Below are positions 55,389 to 64,000 of a DNA stretch of 64,000 bases, one piece after another (the first letter of the stretch is position 1; each line of letters begins with the position of its first letter). The stretch covers positions 62,001 to 126,000 of the forward strand of contig NW_024470396.1 in the NCBI RefSeq assembly GCF_900496995.4, given 5' to 3'. The position numbers and the translations under genes were made by a program. The notes beneath the pieces are model-generated. The model did no database searches and was not told the origin of the DNA. It worked only from the letters and a program-made list of their open reading frames with translations. This DNA is from Aquila chrysaetos chrysaetos (Eukaryota; Chordata; Aves; Accipitriformes; Accipitridae).

Positions 55389-58300
55389 ATGGCAGGGCTG
55401 AAGACGGCGAGCGGGGAGGCCATCGACGGCTCCTTCGAGCTGCAGGTGGAGGTGGAGGAGGGCGATGCCGTGGGGCAGGCCGGCAGCCCCCCGGCAGCCC
55501 CCCGCACCCTCGCCCTCCGCGTCACCGGGGACCTCCACGTCGGCGGCCTCATGCTCCTCATCGTGGAGACTGTTGGTGAGCGATCCACGGCAGGACGGGC
55601 GGACCCGGGACCCGCTTCTCTGGGCCCCGTGTCCCGGGAAGGACCCAGGCGTCCGGGCCCCACAACTCCAGGGCCCATGGGGAAGGACCCCGGCGTCTGG
55701 GCTCGGCTTCTGTGGGCCCCATGGGGAAGGACCCCAGCGTCCGGGCCCCACAAGTCTAGGACCCATGGGGAAGGACCCCAGCAACTGGGCCCAGCTTCTC
55801 TGGGCCCCATGGGGAAGGACCCCGGCATTGGGGCCCCACAACTCTAGGACCGATGGGGAAGGACCCCAGCGTCCAGGCCCCACGGGGAAGGACCTAGGTG
55901 TCCAGGCCCCACAAGTCTAGGACCCACGGGGAAGGACCCAGGCGTCCAGGCCCCACAAGTCTAAGACCCATGGGGAAGGACCCCGGCATCGGGGCCCCAC
56001 AACTCTAGGACCGATGGGGAAGGACCCCGCCGTCCAGGCCCCATGAGGAAGGACCTAGGCGTCCAGGCCCCACAAGTCTAGGACCCATGGGGAAGGACCC
56101 AGGCGTCCAGGCCCCACGGGGAAGGACCCCGGTGTCTGGGCCCGGCTTCTCTGGGCCCCATGGGGAAGGACCCCGGCATCGGGGCCCCACAACTCTAGGA
56201 CCGATGGGGAAGGACCCCAGCGTCCGGGCCCCACAAGTCTAGGACGCATGGGGAAGGACCCTGGCGTCTGGGCCCCCCCGCCGTGGGCATCACGCGGTGC
56301 TGAGTGGTAGGGGCAGGGTCCGGCCCTGGGGGGAGCCCAGACGGGGGTTCCCCCACTTCCGTGTGATCCCCCCCCGACATCACCCCCGCACACACTTCCG
56401 TGTCACCCCACTGTCACCCCCTGGCCGGGACGATAAGGGAACCGCGGGATATAAGTAGCCGCGGGTGTGGGCCCGGGATGCCCGGGTCCTGCCTGTGCCC
56501 ACCCCTGGTGGCCCACAGCCCCCTGATCCCCCCCCGTCGTGGTTTGGGGGTACAGCGAGACCCCCCCTTAGCACCCGCTCTAGCACCTTGTAACCACCCT
56601 ATAGCCCCCCATAACCCCGCCGGTGCCCCCCAGGGGTGCAGCGGGACTGGTCAGACCACGCGCTGTGGTGGGCGCAGCGGCGGCAGTGGCTCCTGCGCCC
56701 CGGGCGCACCCTGGATGCTCTGGGGGTGGGGGGGGGACGCCCGGCTCCGCTTCGCCCCCCAACACCGACCCCTGCGCCTGCGCCTGCCCAACCGCCGCCG
56801 CCTCCGCCTGCGCCTCTCCTTCGCCCAGCCCCTGGCCCACGTCGTCGCACAGGCCTGCCGCCTGCTCGGTGGGGGATTGGGGGGTCTGGGGAGCCACGGG
56901 GGGGGGGGACATCGGGGTCCTTTGGGGTCCATTGGAGGGGCTGGGGGGGGAGGTGATGGAGGCGGCCGGGGGGGGGGCATTGGTGGGGTCTGGAGGGCCA
57001 TTGGAAGGGTCTGGGGAGGTGATCAGGGTCTACAGGAAGGCTCTGGGTGCCAATGGGGGGGTCATTGGGGTCCATTGGAGGGGCTAGAGGGGTGTGGGAG
57101 GTGACAGAGGGGGTCGGGGGGGGGGGGCGTTGGTGGGGTGTGGAGGGCCATTGGAAGGGTCTGGGGGGGTGATCGGGGTCTATGGGAAGGTTCTGGGTGC
57201 CAATGGGGGGGTCACTGGAGGGCTGGAGGGGCATTGGGGTCCTCTGGGGTCCATTGGAGGGGCTGGGGGGGGTGGGAGGTGACAGAGGGGGGGCATTGGA
57301 AGGGTCTGGGGGTGATTGGGGGGCCACTGGAGAATGATGGTGGGGTTTGGGGGGGGTCTGGGGGGCCATAGGGGTGCTGGGGGGGTGCCGCTGTGACCTG
57401 GGGGGGTCCCGCTGTGACCTGGGAGTGTCGCAGGGATCCGTCACCCCGAAGAGCTGTCCCTGCTGCGGGCCGCCCGAGGAGGAGGAGGAGGGAGAGGGGA
57501 GGAAGGGCAGTGCCAGCCCCCCCTCCTCAGACTTCGACCTCAGCCACCTCTTGCTGCCCCCCGGTGAGGGTGAGTGTGCGGGGGGGGGGCAAGTGTGCAA
57601 GGGGCCGGCTGGACACCCCCCTTGTGCGAGTCACCCTCCTGCGAGCCTGCCTGGTGCAAATCCCCACACCACTTGTGCAAGCTCCCCCCATGACCCTCGT
57701 GCAAATGCTATCCACGTGCTTGTGCCCCCCGGTGCAAGCCCCGTGCCCTCCCCCCGCAGGCGAGGAGGGGGCCGGGGCCGGAGCCCCTCCCCCACCTGCC
57801 CCCCGGCTGCTACCGGCTGCTGGTGGCCCCTCGGGGGGGGCTGGGCCCCGCCGCCCCCCCCGGCCCCCCCGCGGGAACCCTCTGCTGCGCCGCACCCGCC
57901 TGCACGCCCGGTACGGGGCGGGGGGGGGGGGGGGCAGCCGTGGGGTGTTGGGGTACGGGGGGGGGGCAGTTGGGGGGGCAGCCGTGGGGCAGTTGGGGTA
58001 CGGGGGGGCAGCCATGGGGCAGTTGGGGTACGGGGGCAGCCATGGGGCAGTTGGGGTATGGGGGGGCAGTTGGGGGGCAGCCGTGGGGCAGTTGGGGTAT
58101 GGGGGGGCAGTTGGGGGGCAAGCCGTGGGGCAGTTGGGGTACGAGGGGGCAGCCATGGGGCAGTTGGGCTATGGGGGGGCAGTTGGGGGGCAGCCGTGGG
58201 GCAGTTGGGGTGGGTGAGGGCAGGTTGGGGGGGCAGTTGGGGTATGGGGGGGCAGTTGGGGTACGGGGGGGGCAGCCGTGGGGTAGCTGGGGTACGGGGG

Positions 58301-61300
58301 GCAGTTGGGTCAGTGTGTAGAGACCCCCCCCTGCAGGTGGCTGGACTCCTCGCGCTCGCTGCTGGAGCAGGACGTGGCTGACGATGAGGAGCTGCTGCTG
58401 CGCTTCAAGTACCACTGCTTCCTCGACCTCGACCCCCAGGTACCCCACAACACCCCAAAAACCGCCCCCCCAACCCCCCCATTCCCTTGATCTCGACCCA
58501 CATGCACCCCCTGAGTCCCCCCAACCCTCCCCCTACCCGCTCCTGGACCCCCAAATACCCCCTGGGACCACCCAGTCCTCCCCAGGTCCCTCCCCCTCAT
58601 CCCTAAATATCCCCCTGGGACCCCCCCCAAACCCCTTCCTGGGCCCCCAAGCCCCCCCTTAGCGTGCCCCCCCATTGTCCCCCCCCAGCGGGACAGGCTG
58701 CGCCTGGCCCTGCTGTACGAACAGGCGCGCTGGGCTCTGCTGACCGAGGAGATCGACTGCACCGAGGAGGAGATGATGCTCTTCGCCGCCCTGCAGGTAC
58801 CCCAACAACCCCCCGTGTCCCAAATCACCCATGGACACCCCCCCCAACACCCCCCAACCCCCTGGGACCCCCCCCCAGACCCTCCTGGATCCCCACAGAC
58901 CCCCCAAAACCCCTATATAACCCCCCAAACACCCTTGGATGCCCCACAAACACCCCTGGATTCCCCCAAACCCCCCGCATATCCTCTCTGGACCCCCAAA
59001 ACGCCCACATACCCCCTCTGCACCCACCCCCAAAACATCCATAGATCCCCTGGATGCCCCCCAAAACCCCCAGACCCCTCAAAACCCCCCCAAAACTTCC
59101 TGGACCCCCATAGACACCCCAAACATCCACAGGCACCCCCCTAAAGTCCCTGGACCCCCAGACACACCCAGTGCCCCCAAATACTCACTCCCCCCGGGAC
59201 CCCCCCACCCCCCAGTCCCTAAATTTCCCCCCTGGAACCCCCAAATCCCCCCCCCCAGGACAGCCAAGCACCCCCCCCACACCCCTGGGGTCCCCTTAAT
59301 CCCCCCCATTGCCCCCCCCGGGACCCCCCCAGCTCCCTGCAGCTGTGGGGGCCACCTGACAACCCCCCCCCCACCCCCCCAGTACCACATCGACGAGGTG
59401 GGGGGCAGCGGGGAGCCAGGCGGGGCCGGGGAGGGCGACGAGGTGGACGACCTGGATGCCGCCCTCAGCAACCTGGAGGTGAAACTGGCGGGGGGCATCT
59501 GAGCCCCCTGGCCCACTGGTGAGACTGGGAGGGGCTCTTCTGGCCCCACTGGGGGGGCTGGGAGGGACTGGGGTGACTCTGGCTACGCTGAGGGGGACTG
59601 GGAGGGACCGGAGGGCACTGGGAGGGACTGGGGGTGCCCTTCAGGCCCCACTGGGGGCACTGGGGGGGGCTTCCCTGGCCCCAGGGGGATACAGTGGGTT
59701 GTACTGGGAGTCACTGGGGCTGGGTGTCCCCAGGAGGAGCTCACCACCGTCCCCGAGCTGGCGGAGGAGCTGGAGATCTACAGGTACCCCCCAATGCCTG
59801 GGACCCCCCCGGACGCCCGGGTCCCCGAGTGACGTGTGGGGCCCAGATACCTGCATCCCTGGGGGTCCGTGGGGGTGGGGGTCCGGGTGCCTGGGTCCCC
59901 CCCCGACGCCTGGGTCCCCCCAGGCCCCGCAAGCTGACCCTGCGGGGGTTCCGCCCCACCTGGGCCGTGCTGAAGGAGACGTCGCTCTCGTATGGCCGCA
60001 GCCCCCCAGTCCCGGGGGAGCCCCTGCAGCAGCTCAACCTCAGGGGTGAGACCCCCGAACACCGCCCGGACACACCAAACGCCTCCTGGGACCCCCCAGG
60101 CACCCCCAAATCCCCCTTAGACACTCCCCAAACCCCTCCTGGGACCCCCGAATCCCGCTGAGACAACCCCCAAACCCCTTCTGGGACCCCTAAATCCCCT
60201 GAGACACCCCCAAAACCCCTCCTGGGACCCCCCAGCACCCCCAAATCCCCCTGAGACACCCCCAAACCCCTCCTGGGACCCCCCGGGACCCCCAAATCCC
60301 CCTTAGACACTCCCCAAACCCCTCCTGGGACCCCCCAGGACCCCCAAATCCCCCTTAGACACTCCCCAAACTCCTCCTGGGACCCCCTGGGACCCCCAAA
60401 TCCCCCTGAGACACCCCCAAACCCCTCCTGGGACCCCCCAGCACCCCCAAATCCCCCTGAGACATCCCCAAACCCCTCCTGGGACCCCCCAGCACCCCCA
60501 AATCCCCCTGAGACACCCCCAAACCCCTCCTGGGACCCCCAAATCCCCCGAGACACCCCCAAACCCCTCCTGGGACCCCCCGGGACCCCCAAATCCCCCT
60601 TAGACACTCCCCAAACCCCTCCTGGGACCCCCCGGGACCCATAATCCCCCTGAGACACCCCCCCAACCCCATCCTGGGACCCCTGAGACCCCCCCCCACC
60701 TCCACAGGGCCCCAATCTGGGCAGAAGGCAGGGGGTTGTCATGGATGCTGGGGTCCCCTGAACTCCCGGGTCCCCCCCTAGGCTGTGAGGTGACCCCCGA
60801 CGTGGACGTGGGGGCACAGAAGTTTTGCATCAAACTGCTGGTGGCGGCACCCGAGGGAATGAGCGAGATCCAGCTGCGCTGCCGCGATGTGAGTGGGGCG
60901 GCCGTGGGGCTGGGGAGCTGCCGTGGGGCCAGGGGACTGCCTGTGGGCGGTGGGGGGGCTGCCAGGGGCTGGGGAGCCGCTGTGGGACTAAGGGGTTTCT
61001 GTGGGGCCAGGGGGCTGCCGTGGGGCTGAGGACTATGGGGGACTCCCAAGAACTATGGGGTCCCCCACGGGGTAGTGGGGTGTTGGGGGGGGGGTGTGCC
61101 AGCTGAATGTAGGGGGACCTGGGGGATCTGACACCCCCCCCCACCCCGTCAACCCCCAGTATGTCCACTGGATAATGGGATGCTGGGGGGGGGGGGGTGC
61201 GGGGACTTCGGGGGGGGTCCTGGGGGCATTTGGGGGGGCAGAGTGTTTGGGGGGAGTCGCAGGGGGTTTTGGGGGTTCACAGGGGTCTGACACCCCCCCC

Positions 61301-63406
61301 CCCCACCGCCCAGTATGTCCACTGGATAATGGGATGCTGGGGAGGGGGTTGGGGGGTCCCAGGGGGTTTTGGGGGTTCCCAGGGGTCTGACCCCCTGCCG
61401 TGCCCCCCCCCAGGCCCCCCAGTACGCGCGCTGGGTGGCCGGGTGCCGCCTGGCCTCCCGCGGGCGCTCGCTGGCGGACGCCTCCTTTGGGGCAGAGGCG
61501 CGGGGGGTGCTGGGGGTCCTGGGGCTGCAGCCTGGGGGGGGCCCCTCGCTGCCCCCCACCGCCCCCGGGGCCACCCAGCGCCCACCCCCGGACCCCCGGG
61601 TGCTCCTGGCCCCCCGCTTCCAGCGCAAAGTCAAGGCCAAACAGGTAACGGACCCCCACCTGACCCATAGCCCCCCCCCCCCCCCCCCGAGCCCCACAGG
61701 GATCCCCGGCCCCATAGGCCCTCCCCAGCCCACCTTCTTCCCCCCAGCTGCTCCCATAGATCCTGGGGAGCCCCCCAGCCCCTCTCTGCACCCCAGCCCC
61801 TCTCTGCACCCCAAATCCTGCCCCCAACCCCTCTCTGCCCCCCAACCCCTCTCTGCCCCCCAGCCCCTCTCTGCACCCCAGCCCTTCTCTGCACCCCAAA
61901 TCCTGCCCCCAACCCCTCTCTCCTGCTCTGCCCCCAGCCCCTCTCTGCACCCCAAATCCTGCCCCCAACCCCTCTCTGGCCCCCCAACCCCTCTCTGCAC
62001 CCCCAGCCCCTACTCTGCACCCCAAAGCCTGGCCTCTCGCAAACCCCAAATCCTTGCCCCCAACCCCTCTCCTGGCCCCCCAACCTCTCTGTGCCCAGCC
62101 CCTCTTCTGCAAACCACCCAAATCCTGCCCCCAACGCCCTCTCTGCCCCCAGCCCCTCTCTGCCCCCAAATCCTGCCCCCAACCCCCTCTCTGCCCCCCA
62201 GCCCCTCTCTGCACCCCAAATCCTGCCCCCAACCCTCTCTGCCCCCCAGCCCCTCTCTGCCCCCCCACCCCTCTCTGCCCCCAACCCCTCTCTGCCCCCC
62301 AGCCCCTCTCTGCCCCCGAACCCCTGCCTCACACTCGCCCCCACTGGTGCTCCGCATCCTGGAGGTCCTCCACCGCGTGGGGGCGCTGTCGCCGGCGCAG
62401 GCCCGGCTCCGCTTCCTGGAGGCCTGGAGGGCGCTGCCCGCTTCGGCCTGGCCTACTTCCTCGTGCGGTAGGGTAGTGGGACTGGGAGGGGATGGGGAGG
62501 CACTGGGAGGCACTGGGAATGGGTTGGGAAGCTCTGGGAGGCACTGGGCAGCGCAGGGAGGGGATGGGAGGCACTGGGAATGGGTTGGGGAGCTCTGGGA
62601 AGCACTGGGCAGCATAGGGAGGGGATGGGGAGGCACTGGGAATGGGTCAAGAAGCTCTGGGAGGCACTGGGCAGCACAGGGAAGGGATGGGGCGTTAGTG
62701 GGAGGCACTGGGAATGGGTTGGGAGCTCTGGGAGGCGCTGGGCAGCACAGGGAGGGGATGGGGCGTTACTTGGGAGGCACTGGGAGAGACCCAGGGATGG
62801 GGGGACACCCAGGCGGGCCGGCGGAACCCAGGTGTCCGGCGCAGGTTCAAGGGCAGCCGCCGGGACGAGGTGTTGGGCGTCGGCCCCTCCCGGCTGCTCC
62901 GGCTGGATCCCGGCACCGGCAGCGTCACCCGTGCCTGGCGGTACAGCGCCCTGCGCCAGTGGAACGTCAACTGGGACACCCAGCAGGTACTGGGGGGGGC
63001 TGGGAGGGACAGGGAGTGGACGATGGGTGGGGCTGGGAGGGACTGGGAAATGGACTGGGAGGTATTGGGGGGGGACTGGGAGAGACTGGAGGTTCTGGGG
63101 AGGTGACAGCCAGGGGTTCCCTCCTGCGCCCGACCCCAGGTCCCCCCCAGACACCTGGGTCCCTTGGGGTGTATGGGGGGGGTCGGGGTGCCCGGAGGCC
63201 TGGGCCCCCCCCGGACGCCTCGCTCCCTGCAGGTGACGCTGGAGCTGGAGGGGGAGGTGACGCTGGCGCTGTGCGTGCTGTCGGCCCCGTGCCAGGCGCT
63301 GCACGAGTTCCTGGGGGGGTACCTGTGCCTGGGGGGGCGGCAGCCGGGGCAACCCCTCGACCTCCGCCTGTTCCACAAGCTGACAGGGGGGCAGGAGCCC
63401 CTCTGA
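55389..63406 (+). CDS. FERMT3: Kindlin-3 (FERM-domain integrin activator), complete with frame slips
   Basis: Fourteen coding exons: 55389-55575, 56634-56868, 57434-57563, 57760-57910, 58337-58439, 58689-58796, 59383-59518, 59734-59783, 59924-60045, 60782-60888, 61414-61644, about 62334-62467, 62845-62986 and 63233-63406. Kindlin-3 binds integrin beta tails with talin and activates integrins in blood cells. F0 starts [20 protein letters not shown]1/F2 contain DWSDHALWW and [18 protein letters not shown]. The PH domain lies in exons 8-11 ([25 protein letters not shown]), and F3 contains the integrin-contact RQWNVNWD and ends LTGGQEPL. Frame slips are seen in exons 2, 3 and 7 (one extra G or C each) and in exon 12 (one extra C, one missing base). 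Exon 12 also lacks a visible ag acceptor. Corrected length is about 668 aa, against 667 in human. Confidence 0.95.
55620..56275 (+). repeat. About 43-bp minisatellite in FERMT3 intron 1
   Basis: Around fifteen units of catggggaaggaccc plus cggcgtctgggcc or ccacaagtctagg, spaced 43-46 bp, fill most of the intron. The motif ggacccaggcgtcc inside the units is also dispersed through the neighbouring genes. Confidence 0.85.
57930..58315 (+). repeat. G-rich minisatellite in FERMT3 intron 4
   Basis: Units of ggggcagttggggtacggg with ggcagccgtggggcagttgg, roughly 20-45 bp, run through the whole intron. The spaced G runs could form G-quadruplexes. Confidence 0.8.
60075..60690 (+). repeat. C-rich minisatellite in FERMT3 intron 9
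   Basis: Between exons 9 and 10, about twelve units of cccctcctgggacccccc plus aaatccccctgagacaccc, spaced roughly 40-60 bp. The minus strand reads as a long V/G-rich repeat peptide without biological support. Confidence 0.85.
61770..62325 (+). repeat. Minisatellite in FERMT3 intron 11
   Basis: Repeats of cccctctctgccccccag and caaatcctgcccccaa at 16-45 bp spacing run up to the edge of exon 12. The array may have disturbed the assembly of that exon's acceptor. Confidence 0.85.
62470..62795 (+). repeat. About 65-bp minisatellite in FERMT3 intron 12
   Basis: Five units of gggaggcactgggaatggg followed by agctctgggaggcactggg and cagggaggggatggg, spaced about 60-70 bp. Confidence 0.85.
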
Positions 63407-63686
63407 GACCCCTCGCGCGAGGGGTCCCCCGCGACGTCGGCGCCGGCCTCGGACCCCCACCACCGCTACAACACCCCCCACTCCGAGCACTTGTGCACCA
63501 CCCCCTCTCATGCGAGGCGCTCGCGCAAGGCACTTGTGCGACGCTTGTGAACGGCGGTCACGGCGGTGAATGGTTTAATGGCTTCTGCTGGGCACCAGGG
63601 TCCTCGTGCGAGGGCCTCTCACCCCCCGTCCTCGTGCAAGGGCCCCTCCAGTGGCAGCAGACACCCTGGGGGCGGGGGGGGGGGGC

Positions 63687-63692
63687 AATAAA
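63687..63692 (+). terminator. FERMT3: FERMT3 polyadenylation signal
   Basis: aataaa 280 bp after the stop, following a G run. Beyond it (63720-64000) are only repeats of the gacacctgggtcccccc type; no further gene begins inside the window. Confidence 0.75.
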
Positions 63693-64000
63693 GCAGCTGT
63701 TACCATGGCAACAGGGCCTGGATGCCTGGGTCTGTTTTTTTGGGGGTGGGGGTAGCAGGGTCTGGGATGCATGGGTGCCTTGGGGTGGGAGTTGCATTGC
63801 CTGGAACCTGGGTGTCGTCCCCCCCCCCCCCACTCCTGGGTCCCCCCCCCGGACATGCGGGATCCCCCCCGAAATTGCAGATCCCCCCCCCCAGACACCT
63901 GGGTCCCCCCCACAATCGTGGGTCCCACCCTGAACTGCTTGTCCCCCCTGGACACCTGGGTCCCCCCCAGAATCGCGGGTCCCCCCCAAACCCTGGGTCC

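Noticed and set aside
61369-63933. 854-aa plus-strand open frame
   Set aside because: It reads through kindlin-3 exons 11-13, minisatellite introns and the 3' UTR in one frame. Splice sites and homology give the true exon structure.

Overview
The window looks like bird nuclear DNA from a small, GC-rich microchromosome. It carries CR1 LINEs, several avian-type retroviral LTRs, and a block of very GC-rich, short-intron vertebrate genes in an order known from mammals: OTUB1 (+), a terminal piece of MACROD1 (-), FLRT1 (+), STIP1 (+) and FERMT3 (+). Every identification was made by reading translated exons and splice sites; no search was run.

Left part (1-38 kb). I recognise no complete host gene here. 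It is built from: an A-rich tandem repeat of about 82 bp (1-3.7 kb) interrupted by LTRs; a CpG-rich stretch (5.1-6.6 kb); long purine (GA)-rich degenerate repeat blocks (6.6-7.8, 9.1-9.8 and 11.5-14.8 kb); and a 2.6-2.8 kb segmental duplication holding a dead CR1 (7.6-10.3 and 14.7-17.5 kb), whose first copy runs straight into a 500-base assembly gap. Next come a 28-bp GC minisatellite, A/C-rich DNA with a 75-bp repeat, and two diverged copies of an exon-like block (19.6-21.8 and 22.1-23.0 kb), one of which was hit by an alpharetrovirus-like solo LTR. A broken betaretrovirus-like provirus (23.07-27.89 kb) sits inside a CR1 with a clear 6-bp target duplication. Further right lie a CR1 5' fragment with ORF1 that runs into seven copies of a 173-bp repeat, more LTRs, and a possible two-exon 3' end of an unrecognised gene (33.56-33.85 kb).

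Right part (38-64 kb). OTUB1 (deubiquitinase, 7 exons, 270 aa) reads cleanly. Its poly(A) signal lies about 30 bp from a minus-strand signal belonging to the probable MACROD1 last exon. FLRT1 (leucine-rich-repeat/fibronectin adhesion receptor) follows. STIP1 (Hsp70/Hsp90 co-chaperone Hop, 14 exons, about 542 aa) has heat-shock elements and a row of CCAAT boxes upstream. FERMT3 (kindlin-3, 14 coding exons, about 668 aa) fills the end. FLRT1, STIP1 and FERMT3 show one-base frame slips, mostly single extra G or C bases in G/C runs. Otherwise intact exon phases and near-normal protein lengths make assembly error the likeliest cause. The introns are packed with GC-rich minisatellites and with two dispersed short motifs shared between genes.

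Functionally the genes form no operon-like unit. They are a conserved vertebrate neighbourhood compressed into about 25 kb.
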